Assembly: GCA_028284395.1 (NCBI GenBank)
Contig: JANQRV010000145.1
Coordinates: 1-51,139 of the forward strand
Reading direction: 5' to 3'
Source of the DNA: Saprospiraceae bacterium
GTDB lineage: Bacteria; Bacteroidota; Bacteroidia; Chitinophagales; Saprospiraceae
DNA length: 51,139 bases
Part shown: in pieces, positions 1 through 7,590 of the stretch
How the letters are laid out: every line of letters starts with the position of its first letter
Numbering within the stretch: the stretch's first letter is position 1
Notes under the pieces: model-generated
What the model was told of the DNA's origin: nothing
Database searches by the model: none
The model's input: the letters and a program-made list of their open reading frames with translations, nothing else
Made by a program: the position numbers and the translations under genes

Positions 1-924
1 TTGGTGGCCAGTGACAAGCCAATGCCGGGCGAGGAAACATCTCCGGTTTTTAGTTTTCCGGTCGCTAAAAAATTTCCTGCTGTAATCACCAATGTACGTC
101 CCGAGAAAGCCTCGCTTTTTCAAAAATCGATAAAAATCGAGGCAATGACCTACAGTCCGCAAACCGATCTTCATTTTGCAGCGACTGCCTTTGACCGCAT
201 CAAAAGGGATTCGAGAGAGTGGGACTACTACAATATGTTGTTTTACTGGTCGGGAGAGACCTACGAAGATGCAAAGGTGCTGTTAAAATCAGAAGAGGAA
301 GGAGTCGTAAGTTCTAAGAATATCAGAACAGCACTGGAGCGGACGGTCCGGAGTATGAAATACCCCGGCGGAGTTTCCTACTATAAGGTAGAAGGGTTGG
401 CGGTCTTGCCCAATAATCAAATTGTTTTTGGCATTCGGGAAATGGGGCGGAGATATGATGATTTTGATTATGCGTTCATGTTATTAAGTACATCCTTCAT
501 CAAAACAAGGGAAGGCATTATCATTGACCCGGGATGGACTAAGATATACGAATTTGATCCGGCAAAACATCCCGGGATGAATCGAGAAATGGGACTTTCT
601 TCACTAGAGTACCATGCAGAGAGCAATTCGCTCATCGCACTCACTACTTATGAAAAGGAAGGCGAGCCCTATGAAACCTACATTTGGGCCCTTCCGCTTC
701 AGAAGCGATTGCAAAACAGCGTAAAACCAGTTCTAGTCTCGGATGAAACCGGGAAACCTTTCAAAATGCCCTATAAGGGAGAGGGCTTTATCTTTTTGAA
801 CAAGGATACTTTATTCGTCATTTTTGATGAAGATCGAACGCTTTCGAATGTCCCGACTGAAGTAGGCAATATGACTAGAAAACCGCATCAAGGAGTTTTT
901 GGGGTCGTTAAACTGCAGTTTTAA
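1..924 (+). CDS. Hypothetical protein, 5'-truncated by the window edge
   Basis: The frame is open from the first base, so the real start probably lies outside the window; the TTG at base 1 is not convincing as a start. The 307 visible residues show no membrane segment or signal peptide. Repeated blocks of the kind 'IEAMTYSP...LHFAATAFD', 'VEGLAVLPNNQIVFGIRE' and 'LSSLEYHAESNSLIALTTY' alternate short beta strands with turn residues, which looks like blades of a beta-propeller such as those in esterase-like phytase or DUF3616 proteins. That is a fold-level guess; I recognise no catalytic motif. It ends at TAA 922-924, directly against the A-run of a minus-strand terminator. Confidence 0.6.
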   Translation: MVASDKPMPGEETSPVFSFPVAKKFPAVITNVRPEKASLFQKSIKIEAMTYSPQTDLHFAATAFDRIKRDSREWDYYNMLFYWSGETYEDAKVLLKSEEEGVVSSKNIRTALERTVRSMKYPGGVSYYKVEGLAVLPNNQIVFGIREMGRRYDDFDYAFMLLSTSFIKTREGIIIDPGWTKIYEFDPAKHPGMNREMGLSSLEYHAESNSLIALTTYEKEGEPYETYIWALPLQKRLQNSVKPVLVSDETGKPFKMPYKGEGFIFLNKDTLFVIFDEDRTLSNVPTEVGNMTRKPHQGVFGVVKLQF

Positions 925-961
925 AAAAAAACTACCCCAACGACAAAAGAAGTCAGGGTAG
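923..961 (-). terminator. Intrinsic terminator on the minus strand
   Basis: Read on the minus strand, CTACCCTGAC (961-952) pairs with GTTGGGGTAG (941-932) as a 10-bp stem with two G-U pairs and a 10-nt loop, followed by a run of nine T. On the plus strand the same stem has two mismatches and no T-run, so it serves the minus strand better. No minus-strand protein gene lies upstream before 2796, which is what makes the terminator notable. Confidence 0.65.
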
Positions 962-1142
962 CCAATAAACCGATTTAAGTACAACTTTTATTTGCTAAAA
1001 GATTTAGTTCTCTATATTTTTAAATCACTTGCTTTCAATTCCCATAAAAGAATCCCTGCATCGTGATTGTAACAATCGAATTTGTGAAAATGTGTAGTTC
1101 GTTTCAAAACCTGTAAAGTACCCCTGTATTCAATATTCGAAG

Positions 1143-1163
1143 CACTTTATAACTCATAAAGTG
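1143..1163. repeat. Perfect inverted repeat CACTTTAT-N5-ATAAAGTG
   Basis: Eight-base arms separated by AACTC. It could be a hairpin in the candidate minus-strand RNA or an operator; the sequence alone does not decide. Confidence 0.55.
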
Positions 1164-1205
1164 ACTATCTTGACAGCACCTTTCTCAATACTCAACAGCA
1201 AATAG

Positions 1206-1258
1206 CTGCTTAACGATCAATTTATATTGATCAAAGTGTAGAAGTGGAAGCTAAGCAG
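1206..1258. repeat. Nested stem-loop
   Basis: Outer arms CTGCTTA (1206-1212) and TAAGCAG (1252-1258) enclose a second perfect hairpin, GATCAAT (1215-1221) with ATTGATC (1226-1232) and a 4-nt loop. Nesting of two exact inverted repeats in a non-coding stretch supports RNA structure. Confidence 0.5.
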
Positions 1259-1385
1259 TAAAAATTATTACCGCTCAGATAAAGGGGAATTGTTTCGTCA
1301 AAAGACCTCTTGTTCTTTGTTTGGTGGATTATTGGACTTTTAACGTGAAATTTGTTTATGCGGCAAGACTTATTTTCTATTTAGA

Positions 1386-1416
1386 CAAATTTAAGGGTAA
1401 AATTCCAATAAAACAA
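1386..1416 (-). promoter_or_regulatory. Candidate minus-strand promoter, TTG-N20-TAAATTTG
   Basis: On the minus strand TTG (1416-1414) is followed after 20 nt by TAAATTTG (1393-1386), matching the Bacteroidota sigma-ABfr pattern TTG-N17-23-TAnnTTTG. Transcription would start near 1379 and run toward the terminator at 932-961. Confidence 0.5.
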
Positions 1417-1584
1417 TAAAAATTTGAAATAAATGAATTGAAAGGAGGTAAAGAGCGGCGGAACACACTTTGGAATAATTTTCGCAGTAAAAATAAATAC
1501 CTAATTCCATCGTTTTAAAGTTAATTGATTTTAATGCTTTGATAATCAATTGAGTGAGTGACTTTAATTAAAACCTCTGGTACC

Positions 1585-2799
1585 ATGTTGCATCGTTCAT
1601 TTTCTTTTGCGTACTTCTTTTTATTTACTGTAGGACTAAATGCGCAGGGGTTGACCGGGTTGTGGGAAGGTAGTCTTTATCAGGAAGGGAAAACCGATAC
1701 CTTCTATTATCGTCTACAGCTCGAACAGGAAGGTGATGACCTATCGGGTAATTCTTTTTCCCGTTCTCCAGACGGCCAATCGACCGCAGAGTTCTCCTTC
1801 ACAGGCGTGGTCGACGACGATAAGGTTGTCATCCAAGAAATCATTCAGATGGCACCTGAAGCACCGAAATGGTGTCTGAAATACATGCTCTTGAGAATTG
1901 GTACCAATAATGGGAAAGTTGTATTAGAAGGTGATTGGAAGGCAGATGGCTGTACACCAGGGAAGGTCTACCTCGAGAATGGAGATTTTACAACAAAGGA
2001 AATTACCATCGAGGAAGAAATTCCTTTTTCCATCTTGGGAAAATGGACTGGACATCTTTCTCAGTCAGACCGAGAATATGGGTTTTATTACGAGATCAAT
2101 TTACAGGAGGGAGACGAAAGTGAATCCTATATCGTCTCCGAAGGTAATGGAGGTAGTGCATATCATGAATTAGACTGGGAGTACGATGAAATCACTGGGA
2201 ACTTGGACTTGGAGGAGGCCATGGTAAAAATAAAGACGGATGACAAATGGAAATGGTGTATAAAGTCGGGAAGCTTGAGTTTGAGAAGAGAACCTCACAC
2301 TTATGTACTAGAGGGAGAATGGAAGGGCTTCATCGAAGGATTCAACTTTACCACCGGTAGTTGTGCACCGGGAAAATTCTATTTGGAAAAGCCCATTGAA
2401 ACCAGGACCATAACCAAAGCGGTGCAGGAAGCACGCAAACCTTATGAATCCAAGAACGAGCGAAAAATTAAAGTGCAGCGCATTCTCGAAGTACAGAGCC
2501 CCAAACTGAAAATTAAAACCTGGGACAATGGGACGGTTGATGGAGACATTGTCACGTTGTTCCTCAACGGCAATTTACTCTTTGAGAAATATCGGGTAGC
2601 CAAAACCAAGTATACCAAATTGGTCACCTTGAAAGAGGAAAACAATTTTCTGATCCTTCATGCCGAGAGCCTGGGTGATATTCCTCCCAACACCGTTGCC
2701 GTTTCCATCGACGATGGTGTGAAAGAACAAGTGATTATCCTCAGCTCCAACCTTGAAGAAAGTGGCGCCGTTATGATCAAACAGTTTAAGGTCAACTAA
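1585..2799 (+). CDS. Secreted protein with duplicated lipocalin-like domain
   Basis: The start is placed at ATG 1585 rather than an upstream GTG (1558), because a clean signal peptide then begins at residue 1 (hydrophobic FSFAYFFLFTVGL, cleavage near NAQ at residue 20). Two homologous segments follow, one opening GLWEGSL near residue 25 and one opening GKWTGHLSQ near residue 150. Both close with a G(D/E)WK...C.PGK.YLE motif, so the domain is an internal duplication. The last 100 residues (PKLKIKTWDNGTVDGD...GDIPPNTVAVSIDDG) form a module I recognise at the C-terminus of many Bacteroidota secreted and caspase-associated proteins. No enzyme motif is visible; a binding role is likely. Its stop overlaps that of the convergent caspase gene by a few bases. 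Confidence 0.8.
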   Translation: MLHRSFSFAYFFLFTVGLNAQGLTGLWEGSLYQEGKTDTFYYRLQLEQEGDDLSGNSFSRSPDGQSTAEFSFTGVVDDDKVVIQEIIQMAPEAPKWCLKYMLLRIGTNNGKVVLEGDWKADGCTPGKVYLENGDFTTKEITIEEEIPFSILGKWTGHLSQSDREYGFYYEINLQEGDESESYIVSEGNGGSAYHELDWEYDEITGNLDLEEAMVKIKTDDKWKWCIKSGSLSLRREPHTYVLEGEWKGFIEGFNFTTGSCAPGKFYLEKPIETRTITKAVQEARKPYESKNERKIKVQRILEVQSPKLKIKTWDNGTVDGDIVTLFLNGNLLFEKYRVAKTKYTKLVTLKEENNFLILHAESLGDIPPNTVAVSIDDGVKEQVIILSSNLEESGAVMIKQFKVN

Positions 2800-5700
2800 C
2801 CGGTAGTAGTTCCGTTTTCTACTGCTTTTACCAAAGCCTCTAAGCTATCAGCATTGCCAAAGTAGCTGAGGTGATCGCATCCCACTTCAAATTCTGTAAC
2901 ATTAATTTGACGAGCTTCTTTGCCCGCGATTCCAAGGATGCTTTCCAACGAAACAGCGATGTCATTGGGCTTCTTGAATAAAGCCAAATCCAATGCATCA
3001 TAGTGACCTCTTTTCTTGATGCGACGGAAAAGTTTTTTAATTAGGGTATTTTGTTGTTCTTCGTAAGTTACCGGTATCAACTGCGTGTTACCGGCAATGA
3101 TGGTGTATTTGATACCGGGATCGGTTCCGTCATTGACATTCTTAATGAATTGAGAATCTTTTTCGTGCATTTGTTCCAGAGTCTTGAAGAACTTCTTAGC
3201 AAGTCGACCTATGAAAGACAGCGGTATTAAGTATGGTTGTAAGAAAGATGCTCCGTTGATGACTCGGGTCAATAATGTCGAAGCCAAGTCGTATACATTT
3301 GACCAAGGAGAGCCCATATTGGGAGTACCCAATTGAATCAGGTGCTGGACAACCTCTTGTCCTCCCTCTTTCTCGATGAACCATCTTGAAACCAGCCCTC
3401 CCATCGAATGAGCGATGATTGTGAGGTTCTTGCCGTGTCCGGCCGCCAATCCGGCTTCGGCTAACTTTTCTGCCAAATCTTTGGCCGATTGTTCGATCGG
3501 GCAACTAAGATTTTCATAGTCGAAAGTCAGCGAAAGATCGAACTTGGATTCTAGCCTGGATCCATCAGAGAGCATGGCCCTTTTGAGTGCTTTGGGCATC
3601 TCGGTCGTGTCTCCGATTATTCCGTGAATAAATAGTGCAATGTTTTCAGCGCTAGCTACTGCAGCTTTTATCTTTTCGACATCTTTTTCGTAACTAAAGA
3701 CTTCACTGTCTTCCGACTCAAAAATGGGAATGGCAAGTTGAGGGTGTTTGTAGCCATCCGGAATCCTGCTTAATACCATGCGCTGGAAGGCAATCTTGAT
3801 CGACCCCGTTAAACTACGTTCATTATCAGCACTAGGGTCGGGAAGGGTTTCCACGATAATGGTCCCCTCTTCATCCATAAAGCCAAGCGGATATAAAAGC
3901 CCCGTTTCCTCATCGTATCCAATTGGTATGACGGTACCTCCTTCCTCCACCTGAATGGTTGATCTGATTTTCAGGGGGGAATCCGCCGTCACGTTTTCTG
4001 ATCCCACTACATTTTTCATTTCAAGAATACTCAGACCCGGACTTTCTTTATTGCCTCTCGTCATTTCAAAGGGAGTTAGATTGGCGGTTTCTCCAAGGGC
4101 CATGCCATTTAATGAACGGAGAGCAGAACTGGAACTTCCAAGGGCTCTTTGGGTATCTCCCAGCGAAGCCAGTTGAATGTCAGCTTTAATTCCGGCGGGA
4201 GCTTCAACATCGATGCTTTCTAATAAAGTAACTGCACTGTTTTCTTGCAAGGCTACGGTTTCCAGCGGCCGGACGACCTTGATCTTCATTTCCCTCGTAG
4301 TCCAGTCTTTTTGGGCAACGATCGGTCTTCTCCTACGTCTGCGACCGGCCCGGTCTCGGAGGTTGACATCATACTCCAAACCATCTTGATTGTAGAGATC
4401 GGTGCTAAGTTCCGGGTCATTACTAATGAAGAATTTGAAGTATTCGGTCGCTTCAGTTACCCCCCAGGTACTGTAAGACTCATCAACTTCCAATGGTGTC
4501 GTTGTGTAGAGGTTGCCATCGTGATCTTCGTCTTCCAACCACTTGTATTCATTCGGGTTCAATTCCTGAATGTCCATGAAATGATTGGAGATGCCGTAAT
4601 TATCCGCCAAATTGACGGCACTGAAGTATAATTTCCGGACACCGGTATTGGTGACCTTGATCTTAATGGCTGGTTCGCACCAATTCCCGTCGGCATCTTT
4701 TTCGTAACGCAGTGCTGGTTCTTCTTTCCAATTGATCAATTCGACGGGAGCACTATTTGATTGGTTACCCGGCTCCGTAACACGATATAGCTCAATTTGA
4801 AACTCGTGGTCGAGTATGGTCGAGTTGGCGTTTCCAAGCAAGAGGAGGTTTTCCCATTGGGAGACTGTAGCGATGTCCTGGATAAAAGTCATCGCGTTAT
4901 TTTCATCGTAGTTCTCGATCCGTCGAAAAACAGGCCGCTTATCATTCGGTTTAGTTAGTTGATAACTGTTTTCAATAACTCTGATCCAATATTCGGCATC
5001 ATTGATGTCCGCCACTAGTTCGGTATAATCTGGGTCCAACTCCTGAAACATATTGGTCAGGATTTCAATGCCGGATGGATCTCCACCTTCTGCGATGGCT
5101 ACTTTTAGTTTGGTGAAAGTAGTTTCTTTCAAGATCGCTTTATAGGATTGGGTGGTATCCTTGCCCTCCATTCCCGTTACGATAGATTGGCTGGTGTCGA
5201 CCTCGGAGATCGATGCCTCATCACCATTCATTAATTGAAGCTTTCCTCCTTGTGCAGGAACCCCTTGCATAGCACCTGCGTTGACGATCCATTTACCGTT
5301 GGCAAAATTGATCATGAAATGACTGCTGGCAAGCGGTAAAGAGGCTCCCAGAAAACGTTTCACCTTATCTTGTGGCCGAGCGATCAGCTGTGGGGACTGG
5401 TTATTGACTTTGCTGCTGATGCGAATGCGGAGGGTGTTGAGGATGTCGTTATACGACAGCATGTCTGCGCCCTGCTCTAGGGATTGGATAAGGGAATAGG
5501 TGAATATTCCTCTTGGTTGACCATTGATCCTTAGCTCTTTTGCGGTCTCATAGGGTTTGGAGGCCCCCAACTGAATAAGATTGCCGACCGGCGGGGTTAA
5601 TTTTAAAATACCGTCTTCTTCTTCCCGCAAATAATGTTCGTAGCCATGATAGTCCTCCAACTTGTTGGGTAGTGGGCTGGCGCTGACAATTCTTTCGGTA

Positions 5701-6185
5701 ACGCCTCCTAATGATCTGGAAAGTGAACCGGAATGGCAACAATCGAAGACCGCTAAAAAGTGTAATTCCTTATCGCGTGTCGCTTCCCAAAATAAATACC
5801 GCAACTCTTTATCGATCAAATCTTTCCCATCTGGTAAGCGACTGTCGTGACAAACCACTGATTCGTTCATCCGGTCCGGTGAAAGATGCCAAAAAGCCTG
5901 ATGAGCCTGGGTCTGGGAGCCATGTCCGCTGAAGTAGAAGACGCAAATATCTCCATCTTCCGCGGCTTGGAAATGTTGGAAGCTTTGAATAATCGCTTTT
6001 TTGGTCGCTTCTTCATCCGTTAAGGTTTTGATATTGAGTTGGATGTTAAGCTCTCCAAATCTTCGCTCGATGTAATCTTTGAAGGCATTACGGTCATTAA
6101 CGCATCCATTCAATTTATGTCTTGGGATGGGATAATTGTCGATGGATACGAGGAGAGCGTGTAGGGATTTTGGTCTGGCTTCCAT
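2796..6185 (-). CDS. Caspase-family protease fused to an alpha/beta hydrolase
   Basis: Residues 1-275 are a C14 caspase domain: ALLVSIDNY strand, YFSGHGS with catalytic His88, and FDCCHSGS with catalytic Cys150. A long middle region (about 285-610) has no motif I can name but resembles the linkers of long bacterial caspase proteins. A GRRRRRRP cluster near residue 612-618 separates it from the second half. The C-terminal part (about 850-1129) is an alpha/beta hydrolase of the PGAP1/lipase type: IHGIIGD oxyanion region and AHSMGG with nucleophile Ser927, followed by LGTPNMGSPW. There is no signal peptide or membrane segment, so it is probably cytoplasmic. It lies 84 bp downstream of the lysozyme-like gene on the same strand and is probably co-transcribed with it. 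Bacterial caspases usually act as regulated proteases in death or conflict systems; the hydrolase is a plausible membrane-lipid effector (inference). Confidence 0.88.
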   Translation of the reverse strand: MEARPKSLHALLVSIDNYPIPRHKLNGCVNDRNAFKDYIERRFGELNIQLNIKTLTDEEATKKAIIQSFQHFQAAEDGDICVFYFSGHGSQTQAHQAFWHLSPDRMNESVVCHDSRLPDGKDLIDKELRYLFWEATRDKELHFLAVFDCCHSGSLSRSLGGVTERIVSASPLPNKLEDYHGYEHYLREEEDGILKLTPPVGNLIQLGASKPYETAKELRINGQPRGIFTYSLIQSLEQGADMLSYNDILNTLRIRISSKVNNQSPQLIARPQDKVKRFLGASLPLASSHFMINFANGKWIVNAGAMQGVPAQGGKLQLMNGDEASISEVDTSQSIVTGMEGKDTTQSYKAILKETTFTKLKVAIAEGGDPSGIEILTNMFQELDPDYTELVADINDAEYWIRVIENSYQLTKPNDKRPVFRRIENYDENNAMTFIQDIATVSQWENLLLLGNANSTILDHEFQIELYRVTEPGNQSNSAPVELINWKEEPALRYEKDADGNWCEPAIKIKVTNTGVRKLYFSAVNLADNYGISNHFMDIQELNPNEYKWLEDEDHDGNLYTTTPLEVDESYSTWGVTEATEYFKFFISNDPELSTDLYNQDGLEYDVNLRDRAGRRRRRRPIVAQKDWTTREMKIKVVRPLETVALQENSAVTLLESIDVEAPAGIKADIQLASLGDTQRALGSSSSALRSLNGMALGETANLTPFEMTRGNKESPGLSILEMKNVVGSENVTADSPLKIRSTIQVEEGGTVIPIGYDEETGLLYPLGFMDEEGTIIVETLPDPSADNERSLTGSIKIAFQRMVLSRIPDGYKHPQLAIPIFESEDSEVFSYEKDVEKIKAAVASAENIALFIHGIIGDTTEMPKALKRAMLSDGSRLESKFDLSLTFDYENLSCPIEQSAKDLAEKLAEAGLAAGHGKNLTIIAHSMGGLVSRWFIEKEGGQEVVQHLIQLGTPNMGSPWSNVYDLASTLLTRVINGASFLQPYLIPLSFIGRLAKKFFKTLEQMHEKDSQFIKNVNDGTDPGIKYTIIAGNTQLIPVTYEEQQNTLIKKLFRRIKKRGHYDALDLALFKKPNDIAVSLESILGIAGKEARQINVTEFEVGCDHLSYFGNADSLEALVKAVENGTTTG

Positions 6186-6269
6186 ATGTTATTTGTGTTG
6201 AGATTGGGACAATCTTGGTGAATTAGGTGAATGATTAAGCGGCAAAGATAATGGTTTGAATTGGCAGAC

Positions 6270-7490
6270 TCAACCTTGTCCTTCTTCAAATTCATCATCA
6301 TAATGCCGTATGTCTTCATAATCCATCTCGTCGTAACCCTGTGGAACAATATCTTCCAGTGGTACGGGGTCCAAACCTCGGGTAGTAGGTTGTTCCTCAT
6401 AAACGAACGAAAACCGATCCTTGCTGATTTGGCCTTGGTTAAGATATTTTTTGGTGTTGCGGGCTCTTTTGGCGGCATCTGTCATGGGCGATTTGCCATA
6501 GGTTTCGCGAATCTTTATGTATGCGTTTACGACTTTTAGTTCGTCTTCAGTAGTCCAGTCTTTCGGGTCTCCCAATCCACTTTGATCCCATGCCTGCTTG
6601 ACACAACGGGCAACATATCCGGGACGGTTGACATGATTATCCAAGATGAGTGCTACCCCGTATTCCGATGTGATGATTTCTGACAGCTTGTTGTTCCACC
6701 CCTTGGGCTTTTTCCAATAGAAGGTTTTTAGGCGATCAATGGCGTGTTCTACTTCAATAGCCTGAACATCGGGATGTTGACCTGCCAACCAAAAGCGATA
6801 TCCCCAACCGGCAGTTCTGAATTGCTCCTTTTCAGCTGCCGTATCAATCCGCTTTTCATTCAACAGGAAATAGCCGTAGACAGGAGTTGTTCTGCTGGAA
6901 AGCTCCAGTCCGAATTGGCCGAAGTAATGCTGGTAAATATCGGGGAATTCATCTTTTACTTTCTTCATCATTGCCGGAAGTTCGCCGCTATTGCCCTTGG
7001 TACCTAAAGACCATTGAAACATGCCGAAAGTCAGAAAGGAATTGTCCCAGGTGTTGATTGCATCCAGGTTTCCTTCGTTGTCAGAGACCGATTGAATGAC
7101 CTTAATTGCCGACTCTGAAAGGTCTAATGCTTCCAGGCGATCGCTGTGTTTGTCAATGTAGTCCAAAACCATTTGACCGCCAACTGTATAATAACCACGC
7201 TTGAATCCTTCGAACTTTACTTGGTCTTTTCCGTTGCTGATGTCGTAATCTGGCGGATTACCACTTCGATCGATTTTTAGGTTTTCAAAACTCGGTAGTT
7301 CAAATGCTTGAGGTTGTTCTGGTTCTGGTTCTGGCTCTGGCTCTGGTTCCACCACCACTGGTTCGGGCTTGGGCTCTGGTTTTGGTTCGGGTTTCGGATC
7401 AACGGTTTTGGGAGGAGTCTTCTTATTAGTGGGGAATAGTGATTTTAGGATGCCCGTGATAAAGTTGGCAATGATGGTGAAAAACTTCAT
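6270..7490 (-). CDS. Lysozyme-like protein with PKPEP repeat linker
   Basis: The 406-residue product opens with an amphipathic or hydrophobic stretch (residues 2-19, FFTIIANFITGILKSLF) that lacks a signal-peptidase site, then a Pro/Glu/Lys repeat linker (31-60). The globular part has SDNEGNLDAINTWDN (Glu139) followed by LTFGMFQWSLG, which resembles the catalytic-Glu region of lysozyme or transglycosylase folds, where Glu precedes a GxFQ(W/I) turn. The tail (370-406) is acidic. A wall-degrading or glycan-binding role is inferred from that motif only. The gene starts 100 bp from the divergent membrane-protein gene and reads into the caspase gene. Confidence 0.7.
   Translation of the reverse strand: MKFFTIIANFITGILKSLFPTNKKTPPKTVDPKPEPKPEPKPEPVVVEPEPEPEPEPEQPQAFELPSFENLKIDRSGNPPDYDISNGKDQVKFEGFKRGYYTVGGQMVLDYIDKHSDRLEALDLSESAIKVIQSVSDNEGNLDAINTWDNSFLTFGMFQWSLGTKGNSGELPAMMKKVKDEFPDIYQHYFGQFGLELSSRTTPVYGYFLLNEKRIDTAAEKEQFRTAGWGYRFWLAGQHPDVQAIEVEHAIDRLKTFYWKKPKGWNNKLSEIITSEYGVALILDNHVNRPGYVARCVKQAWDQSGLGDPKDWTTEDELKVVNAYIKIRETYGKSPMTDAAKRARNTKKYLNQGQISKDRFSFVYEEQPTTRGLDPVPLEDIVPQGYDEMDYEDIRHYDDEFEEGQG
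7320..7405 (-). repeat. Coding low-complexity repeat (Pro-Lys/Glu)
   Basis: A run of near-identical CCNGAR/AAR hexamers encodes PKPEPKPEPKPEP and PEPEPEPEPEQP. Such tracts expand and contract by slippage and form extended spacers; here it separates the N-terminal hydrophobic stretch from the lysozyme-like domain. Confidence 0.75.
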
Positions 7491-7533
7491 TGAGGTGGTT
7501 TTTGTTTGTATGAATTGGTTGTTGGGGTGAAAA

Positions 7534-7559
7534 TAGGGAATTCCCCCCCAAATTCCCTA
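7534..7559. promoter_or_regulatory. Inverted repeat between divergent accessory genes
   Basis: TAGGGAATT (7534-7542) and AATTCCCTA (7551-7559) are exact 9-base inverted arms around a C-rich 8-nt spacer. The repeat sits mid-way in the 100-bp region between the starts at 7490 (minus) and 7591 (plus), where one bound protein could control both arms of the accessory block. Confidence 0.5.
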
Positions 7560-7590
7560 ACTTCCCCCCTCAAAACCAACACGAACGAAC

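Larger units (their letters stand above)
925..1379 (-). ncRNA. Candidate unannotated structured RNA, about 450 nt
   Basis: A Bacteroidota-type promoter on the minus strand (TTG at 1414-1416, 20-nt spacer, TAAATTTG at 1386-1393) points away from the flanking genes, and a strong minus-strand terminator follows about 420 nt downstream. In between, the sequence folds locally: CTGCTTA 1206-1212 pairs with TAAGCAG 1252-1258 around an inner GATCAAT/ATTGATC hairpin (1215-1232), and CACTTTAT/ATAAAGTG forms another at 1143-1163. The only minus-strand ATG frames I traced here are 8 and 17 codons long. I found no RNase P hallmark (GAGGAAAGUCC) and no tmRNA-like tag, so the class is unknown. The 5' end is inferred from the -7 box. 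Confidence 0.4.
925..1584. other. 660-nt gap without a protein gene; holds a probable minus-strand RNA
   Basis: No open frame of 60 codons or more lies wholly inside this stretch. It contains, on the minus strand, a promoter-like pair (1386-1416), a nested stem-loop (1206-1258), two smaller inverted repeats (1143-1163 and 1065-1077) and an intrinsic terminator (932-961, U-tract 923-931). The upstream region of the rightward gene at 1585 occupies roughly 1420-1584; no consensus -7 box was found there. Confidence 0.6.

Noticed and set aside
1440..1450. Strong Shine-Dalgarno-like AAAGGAGGTAA
   Set aside because: No start codon with a usable frame follows at 5-10 nt, and this phylum makes little use of such sites; chance is the simplest reading.
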